A DNA stretch of 54,625 bases, taken from positions 1 to 54,625 of the forward strand of contig NZ_SDVA01000019.1 of assembly GCF_004153545.1 (NCBI RefSeq). Reading direction: 5' to 3'. Every line of letters starts with the position of its first letter. Position 1 is the first letter of the stretch. A program made the position numbers and the translations under genes. This document shows positions 1-10,947 of the stretch, piece after piece. A model generated the notes under the pieces. The model ran no database searches. It was not told the origin of the DNA and saw only the letters and a program-made list of their open reading frames with translations. Origin of the DNA: Serinicoccus sediminis. GTDB taxonomy: Bacteria; Actinomycetota; Actinomycetes; Actinomycetales; Dermatophilaceae.

Positions 1-34
1 GCCCCCCGCCCCTCCTCCCGCGTCCGCGTCATCC

Positions 35-769
35 TCAGGGCTGGGTCACGGTGACCGGCTCGCCGTAGGCGTCCAGGGTCACGGTGTAGGTCGAGGTCGC
101 CGGGGGGTAGAACGGCCCGGTGATCTCCACGCTGCGCACCTGCCAGGACTCCTCGACCAGGCCGTAGGTCACGTCGAACTCGGACTCCGCGTCGCCGACG
201 TAGAGCAGGTCCGTGACCGTCTCCCCCGGGAGGGTGCCGATGACCTGCTGCACCACCTCGGCCCCGTCCCGGGAGCGCTCGCCGAACTCCGGCTGCTGCG
301 TCTGCTCGAGCAGGCCCACGAGACCGTCCTCGGGGTCGAAGAGCGTCGCCGGGTCGGGCACCCCCAGCTCGGCCGGGTCGGTGTTGACGTGGGCGGGCAC
401 GTAGGGCAGCTTCACCCAGAGCTCGCCGTCGAGGGCCACCGTCGGGATGTCGGCCTGCACCCCGGCGACGACGGCCGTGATGGTGCCGTCGAAGGCGGGC
501 GGCTCCATGGTGCCGGCGCCCTCGGCGCTGATGATGTAGGACGTCTCGTCCTCGGGCAGGTCCGTGCCGGTCAGCGTCAGACCCACCGACCCGGCGTCGA
601 CGAGGACGTCGTGCGCCTGGGCCAGCCGGTCGGCCGCCGTGGGGGGCGGCGGGGCGGAGGAGGTGGCGGTCTCGTCGCCGTCGTCGCTGCAGCCGGCGAG
701 CACGAGGGCGAGCGCGAGACCGAGCCCGCTCGACCGGGTGAGGGTGTGCCGTCCGCCGCGAGACCTCAT
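35..769 (-). CDS. LppX/LprG-like lipoprotein
   Basis: A 244-residue exported lipoprotein. Residues 1-26 form a basic then hydrophobic signal peptide ending in a lipobox LAGC, with lipidated Cys27. The mature part (TAADRLAQAHDVL, GELWVKLPYVPAH, DPATLFDPEDGLVGLL, then a VxGTLPG-like stretch) resembles the LppX/LprA/LprF/LprG family. In mycobacteria these proteins carry acylated lipids between the inner and outer envelope. I chose ATG at 769 over GTG at 790 because GATACT lies six bases upstream of the ATG, as in a leaderless transcript, and no Shine-Dalgarno sequence fits either start. It is the last minus-strand gene before the window edge and is separated from pstB by 76 bases, so a shared transcript is possible. 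The family call is from sequence pattern; the ligand is unknown. Confidence 0.75.
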   Translation of the reverse strand: MRSRGGRHTLTRSSGLGLALALVLAGCSDDGDETATSSAPPPPTAADRLAQAHDVLVDAGSVGLTLTGTDLPEDETSYIISAEGAGTMEPPAFDGTITAVVAGVQADIPTVALDGELWVKLPYVPAHVNTDPAELGVPDPATLFDPEDGLVGLLEQTQQPEFGERSRDGAEVVQQVIGTLPGETVTDLLYVGDAESEFDVTYGLVEESWQVRSVEITGPFYPPATSTYTVTLDAYGEPVTVTQP

Positions 770-845
770 ACGCCCAGTATCACGCACCACCGGCCCGGCC
801 GGCGGGCAGCACGCCCGGCCCGCACCGCAGGCGGCACGGTGCCGG

Positions 846-1625
846 TCAGCCGAACCGGCCGGAGATGTAGTCCTCGGTCGCCTGCTGGCCGGGGTTGTTG
901 AAGATGTTCTGGGTGGAGTCGTACTCGACGAGCTCGCCGGGCTTGCCGGTCGCCTCGAGGTTGAAGAAGCCGGTCTTGTCCGAGACCCGCGCCGCCTGCT
1001 GCATGTTGTGCGTGACGATGACGACGGTGTAGCTCTCCTTGAGCTCGTTGATGAGGTCCTCGATGGCCAGCGTCGAGATCGGGTCGAGGGCCGAGCACGG
1101 CTCGTCCATGAGGATGACCTCGGGCTGGATGGCGATGGCCCGGGCGATGCACAGCCGCTGCTGCTGCCCGCCGGAGAGGCCGGATCCGGGCTTGTCGAGC
1201 CGGTCCTTGACCTCGTTCCACAGGTTCGCGCCGCGCAGCGCCTTCTCGGTCAGCTCGTCGGCGGCCTTGCTGGAGATGCGCTTGGAGTTGAGCCGCACCC
1301 CGGCGAGGACGTTCTCCTTGATGGTCATCGTGGGGAACGGGTTGGGCCGTTGGAAGACCATGCCGACCTGGCGGCGCACGTCGACCGGGTCGACACCGCG
1401 GCCGTAGAGGTTGGTGCCGTCGATGGCGACCTCGCCCTTGACGTAGGCGCCCGGGATGACCTCGTGCATGCGGTTGAGGGTGCGCAGCACGGTCGACTTG
1501 CCGCAGCCGGACGGACCGATGAACGCGGTCACCGACCGCGGCTCGATGGTCATCGAGACGTTCTTCACGGCGTGGAAGTCGCCGTAGTAGATGTCGAGAT
1601 CCTTGACGTCGATGCGCTTGGACAT
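846..1625 (-). CDS. pstB: phosphate ABC transporter ATPase PstB
   Basis: A 259-residue ATPase that powers high-affinity phosphate import together with PstS, PstC and PstA. Walker [10 protein letters not shown] is at residues 37-45, the ABC signature LSGGQQQR at 150-157 and Walker B VILMDEP at 170-176. The PstB-typical QRPNPFP motif follows the Q-loop, and a VIVTHNM switch histidine lies near the C terminus. The length matches the family (about 250-260). It is the last gene of the pstSCAB operon, 36 bases after pstA. No phoU is seen downstream. Confidence 0.98.
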   Translation of the reverse strand: MSKRIDVKDLDIYYGDFHAVKNVSMTIEPRSVTAFIGPSGCGKSTVLRTLNRMHEVIPGAYVKGEVAIDGTNLYGRGVDPVDVRRQVGMVFQRPNPFPTMTIKENVLAGVRLNSKRISSKAADELTEKALRGANLWNEVKDRLDKPGSGLSGGQQQRLCIARAIAIQPEVILMDEPCSALDPISTLAIEDLINELKESYTVVIVTHNMQQAARVSDKTGFFNLEATGKPGELVEYDSTQNIFNNPGQQATEDYISGRFG

Positions 1626-1661
1626 GGCAGTGATTCTCTCTTCTCGAACAGGGGTATGCCG

Positions 1662-2804
1662 TCAGCGGCCGGTCTTGGGGGCGAAGAAGGTCGCGATGGC
1701 GCGGGCGGCGAGGTTCAGCGTCACGACGATGAGCACCAGGAGCAGCGCGGCTGCCCAGGCCCGCTCGCGGCTCGGCTCGATGAGCGCGGGATCGAGGGGT
1801 TTGGTGAACATCCAGTAGGTGTAGACCGCCAGGCTGTTGATCGGCCCCTCGACCATGTTGGTGTTGAAGCTGCGGGCGAACCCGATGGCCACGAGCAGCG
1901 GGGCGGTCTCCCCGATGACGCGGGCGATGGCCAGGGTGATGCCCGAGGCGAGACCGGAGGCCGCGGTGGGCAGCACCACCTTGGCGATGGTGCGCCACTT
2001 CGGCACGCCCAGGGCGAGGGAGGCCTCGCGCAGCTCGTTGGGGACGATCCGCAGCATCTCCTCGCTGTTGCGCACCACGGTCGGGATCATAAGGACCGAC
2101 AGGGCGACCGCGCCGGCGATGCCCATCTTGGCGTCCCGGATGCCGACGACCTGGGTGAACAGCGCGAAGGCGAACAGGCCCGCGACGATCGACGGGATGC
2201 CGGTCATGACGTCGACGAGGAAGCGGATGCCCTTGGACAGGTGGTTGCTGCCGCCGTACTCGACGAGGTAGATCGCGGTGAACATGCCGATCGGCACCGA
2301 GATGAGCGCGGCCGTGCCGGTGATGATGAGGGTGCCGATGATGGCGTGGCCGGCGCCGCCGGCGAGGGTGTCGGTCTGCCCGCTCGCGTAGGCCTGGTCG
2401 TCGGCGCCGGTGACGCCCACCATGTCCTGGGTCCAGAAGCCGGGGGTGAAGGCCAGCGGCAGGCCCTGGCTGAAGACCGTCCACAGCATCGAGATCAGCG
2501 GCACGATCGCGCAGACGAAGGCGGCGTAGATCAGCCACCGCATGACCACGTCGGTGGCGACCCGGGACCCGCCGAGGGAGCGGTACGTCGCCCAGGAGGC
2601 GACGAGGAACACCAGGTAGGAGCCGACCAGGGCGGCGACCGGGTTGAGGTCGACGACGAGCCACAGCAGCAGCCACAGGGCGGCCGCGCCGGCGCCGATC
2701 ATCATGAGCGGGCGGGGGCCGGTGGCCCGGACGGGCGAGGGGACGTAGTCCGGCTCCCCACCGCGGGGGGTGGTCTCCGGGGGCGTCGTCGTGGTGGTGC
2801 TCAT
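1662..2804 (-). CDS. pstA: phosphate ABC transporter permease PstA
   Basis: A 380-residue integral membrane subunit of the phosphate importer. The first 45 or so residues are a Thr/Pro-rich cytoplasmic extension. Two early hydrophobic segments and a six-helix MetI-like permease core follow, with the ABC-interacting loop ELREASLALGVPKWRTI. The ATG shares one base with the pstC stop (TGATG), so the two subunits are probably translationally coupled. The family is usually near 300 residues; the extra length is the N-terminal tail plus an additional hydrophobic pair, as in several actinobacterial PstA proteins. Confidence 0.96.
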   Translation of the reverse strand: MSTTTTTPPETTPRGGEPDYVPSPVRATGPRPLMMIGAGAAALWLLLWLVVDLNPVAALVGSYLVFLVASWATYRSLGGSRVATDVVMRWLIYAAFVCAIVPLISMLWTVFSQGLPLAFTPGFWTQDMVGVTGADDQAYASGQTDTLAGGAGHAIIGTLIITGTAALISVPIGMFTAIYLVEYGGSNHLSKGIRFLVDVMTGIPSIVAGLFAFALFTQVVGIRDAKMGIAGAVALSVLMIPTVVRNSEEMLRIVPNELREASLALGVPKWRTIAKVVLPTAASGLASGITLAIARVIGETAPLLVAIGFARSFNTNMVEGPINSLAVYTYWMFTKPLDPALIEPSRERAWAAALLLVLIVVTLNLAARAIATFFAPKTGR

Positions 2805-3787
2805 CAGTTGGCTCCGGAGAACTCGGCCCGGCGCTCCACGATCCAGCGAGCGACGAGGTTGACGGCCAGGGTGAGGAGGAAGAGGACGAGGCCGGCGGCG
2901 ATGAGCTCGGACAGCCGCAGCCCGGCGGCCTCGGGGAAGTTCAGCGCGATCTCGGCGGGGATGGTGTTGTTGCCGGTGCCGATGAGGTTCCAGGTGAAGA
3001 CCCCGGGCGAGAGGATGATGGCCACCGCCATCGTCTCCCCGAGCGCCCGGCCGAGGCCGAGCATGACGCCGCCGATGACCCCCGGGCCGCCGAAGGGCAG
3101 CACCGCCGTGCGGATCATCTCCCACTGCGTCGCGCCGAGCGCCAGCGCCGCCTCCTCGTGCAGCCGGGGCGTCTGCAGGAAGACCTCGCGGGAGACCGAG
3201 GTGATGATCGGCAGGATCATCACAGCCAGCACGACCGAGGCGGTCATGAGCGTGCGACCGGTGGCCGAGCTGTCGGCGAAGAAGGGCAGGAAGCCGAGGT
3301 TGGCCTCGAGCCAGTCGAGCAGCGGCACGAGGCGCGGGGCGAAGACGAACAGGCCCCACATGCCGAAGACGACCGAGGGGACGGCGGCCAGCAGGTCGAT
3401 GACGAAGCCGATGGTGCGCCCGATGCGACGCGGGGCGTAGTGGGACACGAAGAGCGCGATCCCCACGGCGACCGGGGTGGCGAGCAGAAGGGCCACGATC
3501 GAGGCGACGACCGTGCCCAGCAGCATGGGCCAGACGTAGCTCCAGAAGCCGTTGCCGCCGCTGATCTCCTCGGCCGGCGCGGTGAGCGCCGGCAGGCCCT
3601 GCCACACCAGGAAGATCGCCACCAGGGCGAGGATGAGCAGGATGAGGACGCCGGAGAAGAGGGACGTGCCGCTGAAGACGACGTCCCCGGCCCGCCGCTT
3701 GACCTTGCCGCCGGTGCCGCCGGCGGGGCGGGGGTCGGCGGTGGCGACCCCGCCGTCGGCGCCCGGCTCGGGCTCACCTGTGCTCAT
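2804..3787 (-). CDS. pstC: phosphate ABC transporter permease PstC
   Basis: A 327-residue membrane subunit that pairs with PstA. A roughly 40-residue hydrophilic N-terminal tail precedes six predicted membrane segments. The permease coupling motif EEAALALGATQWEMI lies near residue 215 and is followed by the GLGRALGETMAVA signature typical of PstC. It follows pstS by 106 bases. That gap contains a hairpin which probably lowers readthrough, so the soluble binding protein would be made in excess over the permease. Confidence 0.97.
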   Translation of the reverse strand: MSTGEPEPGADGGVATADPRPAGGTGGKVKRRAGDVVFSGTSLFSGVLILLILALVAIFLVWQGLPALTAPAEEISGGNGFWSYVWPMLLGTVVASIVALLLATPVAVGIALFVSHYAPRRIGRTIGFVIDLLAAVPSVVFGMWGLFVFAPRLVPLLDWLEANLGFLPFFADSSATGRTLMTASVVLAVMILPIITSVSREVFLQTPRLHEEAALALGATQWEMIRTAVLPFGGPGVIGGVMLGLGRALGETMAVAIILSPGVFTWNLIGTGNNTIPAEIALNFPEAAGLRLSELIAAGLVLFLLTLAVNLVARWIVERRAEFSGAN

Positions 3788-3831
3788 CGTGTACCTCTCT
3801 GCTGCAGGGAAGGACCGTCACACGCCCACGA

Positions 3832-3863
3832 CGACGGACGTCCCCCGTGGGTGACGTCCGCCG
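3832..3863 (-). terminator. intercistronic hairpin between pstS and pstC
   Basis: CGGACGTC (3835-3842) pairs with GACGTCCG (3853-3860) across a 10-base loop. No T tract follows. Its place between pstS and pstC suggests an attenuator or processing stem that gives more pstS than pstCAB mRNA. The function is inferred from position. Confidence 0.45.
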
Positions 3864-3893
3864 TCATGGCGTGCTCCTGGTGTCGGACGGGGC

Positions 3894-5000
3894 TCAGCCG
3901 CCCTGGATCATCTCGATGGAGGACATGACCTGCTCACGGGTGCCCTCACCGATGGGCGCCGACCCGGCGGCCTCGGACGCGGCCTGCTGGCCCTCCTCGG
4001 AGGCGACGTACTCGAGGAACGCCTTGACGTTGTTCGCGCGCTCGGCGTCGTCGTACTCCTTGCAGGCGATGTGGTAGCTCACCAGGACGATCGGGTAGGC
4101 ACCCGACTCGGTGGTGTCGCGGGCCAGCTCGAGGGCGAGGTCGCCCTCGACACCGGTCTCGGCCGGCTCGGAGGCCTCGACGACCTTCGCCGCGGCCTCG
4201 GGGGAGAACGGGACGAACTCCTCGCCGACCCCGATCGAGGCGGACTGCCCGGTCACGGCGGAGGCGTCGGCATACCCGATGGTGCCCTCGGTCGAGTTGA
4301 TGACCTGCATGACACCGGTCGTCTGCGCGGCGGCCTCGCCACCCTCGACCGGCCAGGCGTCGGACGCCTCGTGCGGCCACGCGTCCGGGGCGGCCGCGCT
4401 GAGGTACTCCATGAAGTTCTCGGTGGTGCCCGAGTCGTCGGACCGGTGCACGACGGTGATCTCGGTGCCCGGCAGCTCGGCGTCCGGGTTGTCCGCGGCG
4501 ATGGCCTCGTCGTCCCAGGTGGTGATGTCGCCGTTCATGATGCCGGCGAGCACCTCGGGGGCCAGGTTGAGATCGTCCACCCCGGGGAGGTTGTAGGGGA
4601 CGGCGACCGGGGAGATGTACATGGGGAAGTGGATCGCCTCGCCACCGGCGCAGGCGTCCGCGACCATGCCGCGCTCCTCCTCGTCCATGTAGGCGTCGGA
4701 GCCGGCGAAGTCGGTGGCGCCGGCGAGGAACTGCTCGCGCCCGGCGCCGGACCCGACGGCGTCGTACTGCACCTCGACCTCGGGCTGGACCTCGAGGTAC
4801 CCGGCGATCCAGGCGGTCATGGCGGACTCCTGGGAGGAGGCGCCGGCGCCGACCAGACGGCCGGACAGCTCCTCGCCACCCTCCGAGCCGCCCTCGGCGC
4901 CACCGGCGTCGGAGCTGCTGTCGTCCCCGCCGCAGGCGGCGAGCGTGAGGGAGGCTGCCATCGCCAGGGCGACGGCGGGGCCAAAGCGGTGAAGCTTCAC
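3894..5000 (-). CDS. pstS: phosphate-binding lipoprotein PstS
   Basis: A 368-residue substrate-binding protein anchored outside the membrane. I chose GTG at 5000: it begins a compact signal peptide (KLHRFGPAVALAMAASLTLAAC) with lipobox LAAC and has GGAAGAGG upstream. Longer in-frame starts would put about 24 hydrophilic residues before the signal. A Gly/Ser/Asp/Glu-rich linker follows the Cys. The PstS fold signatures are GAGASSQESAMTAWI, the phosphate-loop segment GSGAGREQF, DEAIAADNPD and HRSDDSGTTENF. It is the first gene of pstSCAB and is preceded by a PHO box and a -10 hexamer. Confidence 0.97.
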   Translation of the reverse strand: MKLHRFGPAVALAMAASLTLAACGGDDSSSDAGGAEGGSEGGEELSGRLVGAGASSQESAMTAWIAGYLEVQPEVEVQYDAVGSGAGREQFLAGATDFAGSDAYMDEEERGMVADACAGGEAIHFPMYISPVAVPYNLPGVDDLNLAPEVLAGIMNGDITTWDDEAIAADNPDAELPGTEITVVHRSDDSGTTENFMEYLSAAAPDAWPHEASDAWPVEGGEAAAQTTGVMQVINSTEGTIGYADASAVTGQSASIGVGEEFVPFSPEAAAKVVEASEPAETGVEGDLALELARDTTESGAYPIVLVSYHIACKEYDDAERANNVKAFLEYVASEEGQQAASEAAGSAPIGEGTREQVMSSIEMIQGG

Positions 5001-5081
5001 GGGGTGATACCTCTTCCGAACGTCTGTCAGTCCGCGCCGCACGGACCGCGGACGCGGAGGCGGCGTCGCCAACCGCGGACG

Positions 5082-5136
5082 ACGCTAGGGAGCGCACGTG
5101 ACACGTTCGGGCGGCTGAGGTGAATGCCGCGTGAAC
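5082..5136 (-). promoter_or_regulatory. PHO box and core promoter of pstS
   Basis: On the minus strand two 11-base direct repeats lie end to end: GTTCACGCGGC (5126-5136) and ATTCACCTCAG (5115-5125). They match the actinobacterial PhoP box built of 11-nt units beginning G(G/T)TCAC. A TAGCGT -10 hexamer sits at 5082-5087, which puts the box at the expected -35/-45 position. This predicts activation by PhoP when phosphate is scarce, with a 5' leader of roughly 75 bases. Confidence 0.75.
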
Positions 5137-5166
5137 GAGGGTCGAAGTTCCGAGACCGGACGGACC

Positions 5167-5192
5167 GACCTGCACCGGTGTCGGTGCAGGTC
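5167..5192. terminator. hairpin downstream of clpB
   Basis: GACCTGCACC and GGTGCAGGTC form a perfect 10-bp stem with a six-base loop, 38 bases past the clpB stop codon. No U tract is present, as is common for hairpin terminators in GC-rich actinobacteria. It also insulates the divergent pstS promoter just to its left. Confidence 0.6.
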
Positions 5193-5230
5193 AGCCGCGT
5201 GTCAGGCCCGGTATGCCGCGCGCCGGGGTC

Positions 5231-7801
<2,571 letters not shown>

Positions 7802-7863
7802 GCGTCTGCCTTGCTCTCCCGACCTCGAGCAGCGGGCTCGACGGTCGCGTCGTGTCGATGAAG

Positions 7864-7914
7864 AGAATGTCTGATCAGCACAACGTCGACAAAGTTGAGC
7901 GCATTCCGCTCAAC
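7864..7914 (-). promoter_or_regulatory. clpB promoter with HAIR operator and sigma-R-like element
   Basis: Inverted repeat GTTGAGC-N7-GCTCAAC (7894-7914) matches the HspR HAIR consensus CTTGAGT-N7-ACTCAAG. The minus strand also has GGAAT (7903-7907), 18 bases, then GTT (7882-7884), the form of sigma-R/SigH promoters, with GGAAT inside the HAIR spacer. A possible housekeeping promoter, TTGTCG (7887-7892), 17 bases and CATTCT (7864-7869), lies in the same stretch. Repressor and two polymerase forms would compete for the same bases. Confidence 0.75.
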
Positions 7915-7974
7915 CCTGGACGTCGACCAGGCCGGCCCGCCGGGTGCTCGGGTGCAGCGCCGGGCGCCACGTCC

Positions 7975-7980
7975 TACACT
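7975..7980 (+). promoter_or_regulatory. -10 hexamer of the WXG-like gene pair
   Basis: TACACT fits TANNNT. It lies 66 bases before the ATG at 8047 and no convincing -35 is visible, so the call is tentative. Confidence 0.35.
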
Positions 7981-8046
7981 CGGCTCAGTCCGGGTCGCGG
8001 CAGTCGGCCCCGTCCCGGCCGTCGACGACGAGGGGGGACCGGCACG

Positions 8047-8391
8047 ATGTGCGACGACGGCACCGGCCACCACGAGATGGTGCCCAACCCACGGCGGGAC
8101 CAGATCCCGGCCACCCTGGCCAGGGTCGAGCCCGACCTGGAGGTGCTGCGCACCGTCCTCGACCCCGCGGAGCGCGCGATGTCGGCCGGGGCGTGGACGG
8201 GCCGACCGGCGGACACCTTCGGGGAGGGCCTGTCCGGCCGGGCCCGGCGGCTGGCCGCAGCCGCCGACCATGCACGGGAGCAGATCCTCGCCGAGCTCGC
8301 GGCTGAGCCTGAGCGGGTGCGGCGCTGCGAGACCGTCGGCGTCCTGCCCGGCTGGCCGCTCCCGCTGGGCACGGTCGGGGGCGGGGGGTAG
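8047..8391 (+). CDS. WXG100-like small protein
   Basis: 114 residues, mostly helical by composition. The centre has the turn AWTGRPADTF between two amphipathic helices, the arrangement of WXG100/ESX proteins. The C terminus is LPLGTVGGGG. ATG at 8047 was chosen because GAGGGGGGA precedes it and upstream codons lack coding character. The next gene starts two bases after its stop, so they form one unit. It could be a partner or secretion chaperone for the downstream toxin-like protein. No type VII secretion genes are in the window. Confidence 0.6.
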   Translation: MCDDGTGHHEMVPNPRRDQIPATLARVEPDLEVLRTVLDPAERAMSAGAWTGRPADTFGEGLSGRARRLAAAADHAREQILAELAAEPERVRRCETVGVLPGWPLPLGTVGGGG

Positions 8392-8393
8392 CC

Positions 8394-9911
8394 GTGGCAC
8401 GGGTGTCGGTCGACCTCGAGGCCATGCGTGACCTCGTCCGCAGCCTCGCCCAGGTCGAGGACGAGGTCTCGAGCGCCGGGGACCGCCTCCGGCAGGCGCT
8501 CGCCGGCCTCGGCCTGCCCGCCCGCGACCTGTCCGACCTCGACGGGATCGGTGACTGGGCCACCCGCCAGCACCTCGCGCTGCGCAACCAGCTGTTCTAC
8601 GCCGAGTGGCTGGCGGCGAGCGCGCCCGGCATCCAGCGCACGGTCTCCTACGACCACCGGGCCGTGCCGGACCTGTCCTACGAGCAGGCCAAGCAGTTCG
8701 CCGACCGCGCCCGCGCCCTCATGGACACCGACAGCATGCCGCCGCCGCAGGAGCTCATCGACCTGCTCGAGCGCTACGGGGGTGACGCCACCTTCGCCCT
8801 GCTGCTCATGGACGGCTACCGCGAGGGCGACGGCTACGCCACCACGACCCTCGGCCCGCGCATCGACCTCGACTACCTGGCGGCCCTCGACGACTCGCCG
8901 GCGTCCGAGCGCTTCCTGCAGCTGTATGCCGGGTCGCTCGGCGTGCTCAGCCACGAGTTCGACTTCCCGGGTGCGGAGGACGTGACCCAGGCACGGGCCT
9001 TCGCGCTGCTCGCCAGCCGGGGCGAGCTGTCGACGGACTGGCTCGTCGGGCTCGGTGAGGACGTCATCCGCATCGAGCGCGAGGACCCCGAGGCCTGGAC
9101 CGTCGAGCTGGTCGGCACCGGGTCCGGCCGCTACGACCGGTTGCCGGTCTTCCGCGACCCGCAGGGCGTGGACGTCGTCGACCCGATGCCCTGGGTGCTG
9201 GAGGCCATGAGCCGCGACCCCGAGGCACTGCGGGCGTTCCTGCTCGGCGGCGAGGACGTCCCGATCCGGGTCCAGGACGGGGACGACGAGTGGGACGTCG
9301 ACATCCCGGCCCACCTCCGCCACCTCACCCTGGAGCGCGCCTGGTTGCAGGACGGTGGCGCCAGCCTGGGGGCGGCGATGGTCCAGCTGTCCGCCCTCGA
9401 CCCGAGCAGCATCGACCGGCACCTGGAGGACCTCGACCGGCTCAAGCCGATGGAGGGCTTCGACCCGCTGTCCTTCTTCACCCACCTCGGGCTCGACGTC
9501 ATCGGGCTGGTGCCGGGGCTCGGGGAGTGGGCGGACGGTCTCAACGCGGCGATCTACGTCGGCGAGGGCAGCTACCTCAACGCCGGCTTCTCCAGCGCCG
9601 CCGCGATCCCCGGGGCGGGCGCCGGCTCGACCATCGCCAAGTGGATCTCCCGGATCAACCGTGCGGGGGACGCCGGCGGCGCCACGCTCACGGCCCAGGA
9701 CATCCAGGAGCTCATCCGCTTCCGTCACCACGCCGTGCAGGGTGGAGGTCAGCCGGGGCCGGGGCTGGACGCGCTCGACGCCACGGTGGTGGAGGGACAG
9801 CGGGTCGGGGGGTGGCAGGGCGGCCCCGTGCGGGACGGCGGCCCTGCGCGGGCGGACGGCGGCCCTGCGCGGGCGGACGGTGGCGCACGGGAGGGCGCGC
9901 CCACCCGCTGA
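8394..9911 (+). CDS. polymorphic-toxin-like protein with pre-toxin domain, no toxin domain
   Basis: 505 residues starting at GTG. Residues 1-80 are helical and LXG/WXG-like (VDLEAMRDLVRSLAQVEDE). The middle (about 90-350) is acidic and unrecognised. Around residues 360-412 lies a pre-toxin-TG-type junction with the pattern LDVIGLVPGLGEWADGLN, IYVGEGSYLNAG, AAAIPGAG. In polymorphic toxins this segment is followed by the variable toxin. Here only about 90 residues follow, ending in a Gly/Arg/Ala-rich tail with two copies of the 21-base unit for DGGPARA (9834-9875). The toxin part seems lost, or the tail itself is the effector. No immunity gene follows: the next gene is an opposed ZIP transporter. 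Confidence 0.55.
   Translation: MARVSVDLEAMRDLVRSLAQVEDEVSSAGDRLRQALAGLGLPARDLSDLDGIGDWATRQHLALRNQLFYAEWLAASAPGIQRTVSYDHRAVPDLSYEQAKQFADRARALMDTDSMPPPQELIDLLERYGGDATFALLLMDGYREGDGYATTTLGPRIDLDYLAALDDSPASERFLQLYAGSLGVLSHEFDFPGAEDVTQARAFALLASRGELSTDWLVGLGEDVIRIEREDPEAWTVELVGTGSGRYDRLPVFRDPQGVDVVDPMPWVLEAMSRDPEALRAFLLGGEDVPIRVQDGDDEWDVDIPAHLRHLTLERAWLQDGGASLGAAMVQLSALDPSSIDRHLEDLDRLKPMEGFDPLSFFTHLGLDVIGLVPGLGEWADGLNAAIYVGEGSYLNAGFSSAAAIPGAGAGSTIAKWISRINRAGDAGGATLTAQDIQELIRFRHHAVQGGGQPGPGLDALDATVVEGQRVGGWQGGPVRDGGPARADGGPARADGGAREGAPTR
9834..9875 (+). repeat. two 21-bp tandem repeats at the gene end
   Basis: Two perfect copies (9834-9854 and 9855-9875) begin GACGGCGGCCCTG and encode DGGPARA twice, followed by a degenerate third start. 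They lie within the last 30 codons of the toxin-like gene. Confidence 0.85.
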
Positions 9912-9914
9912 CCC

Positions 9915-10766
9915 TCACAGCCGCAGGAGAGCCAGCGAGACGCCCATGACGAGCGCCCCCACCGTGAGGCCGGCCAGCACCTCGCGGCGCCCCACGGCAG
10001 ACCGACGGGCGCCCGGGACCAGCTCCAGCACGCTGACCGCGACCATCATCCCCGCGACCAGCGCCAGGGACAGGTCGAGCCAGGCCGGGGGCAGCACGGC
10101 CCGCAGGGCGAGGTAGCCGAGCAGGCCGCCGAGGGGCTCGGCCAGCCCGCTGAGCGTGGCCCACAGCATGGCCTGCGTGCGGCTGCGCGTCGCCGCGTAG
10201 ATCGGGGCGGCCACGGCCAGCCCCTCGGGCACGTTGTGGATGGCGATCGCCAGGGCCAGCACGACACCCCCGGCGGGGTCCTCGATGGTCGACAGGAAGG
10301 TCGCCAGGCCCTCCGGCAGGTTGTGCAGGGCGACGACGAGGCCGATGAGGACGCCGCTGCGCAGCAGGGTCGGGTCGAGGCCGCGGACGTCCGGGGCCCC
10401 GGGTCCACGGCCCGGCGGGCGGGGCTCGGCCGCCCCGCTCGCCCGTCGGGCGGACGAGCGGGTGCCGTGAGCCACGGGGACCGGACGGTGCGGGAGGAGA
10501 CGTCGGAGGGCATAGACGATCCCCGCCCCGAGCGCCATCGTGGCCAGCACCGCGACGACCGCGCCGCCCCGGCCGAGCGGACCGGTCATGCTGTCGAGGG
10601 CGGCGGGGGCGATCTCGACGAGCGAGATCGTCGTCATGAGACCCGCCGCGAAGGCCAGGGCCGCCGCCATCATGCCGGGTCGCACCATCGCGGACCGGGT
10701 GCCCACCACGCCGCCGAGGGTGGTGGCGAGCCCGGCGAGGAGGGTCACGGCGAGAGCCAGCAGCAC
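9915..10766 (-). CDS. ZIP-family divalent metal transporter
   Basis: A 283-residue membrane protein of the ZupT/ZIP type importing zinc or another divalent metal. Two metal-site motifs, HNLPEG and HNVPEG, lie on the fourth and fifth membrane helices. A Pro/Arg/Gly-rich cytoplasmic loop between the third and fourth helices takes the place of the usual His-rich loop; it has few His residues. Eight hydrophobic segments can be placed. The start is GTG at 10766 with a strong GAGGAGG. The gene is convergent with the toxin-like gene, with three bases between the stops. Confidence 0.88.
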   Translation of the reverse strand: MLLALAVTLLAGLATTLGGVVGTRSAMVRPGMMAAALAFAAGLMTTISLVEIAPAALDSMTGPLGRGGAVVAVLATMALGAGIVYALRRLLPHRPVPVAHGTRSSARRASGAAEPRPPGRGPGAPDVRGLDPTLLRSGVLIGLVVALHNLPEGLATFLSTIEDPAGGVVLALAIAIHNVPEGLAVAAPIYAATRSRTQAMLWATLSGLAEPLGGLLGYLALRAVLPPAWLDLSLALVAGMMVAVSVLELVPGARRSAVGRREVLAGLTVGALVMGVSLALLRL

Positions 10767-10947
10767 GGCATACCTCCTCGGGGGCGACGGGTGACGGGTC
10801 GGCCGCGAGGTCGGTCACGGCCGGGATGAGCGGGGTCGGCCGGACGACCGTACCCCTCGTGCCACGGGCACCGGTGCCGGGGCGACCTGGGGGCACCCAG
10901 GGGCTGCGGCGGTCGCGGGCGGCCCCCCTCCCGGGCACGATGGGCCC

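Noticed and set aside
564-3440. A 958-codon open frame on the plus strand opposite the pst genes, and similar long frames opposite clpB, dnaK and others
   Set aside because: These are antisense shadows caused by GC-rich third positions. Their composition (runs of Arg, Gly, Asp, His) has no domain pattern, while the opposite strand encodes clear families.
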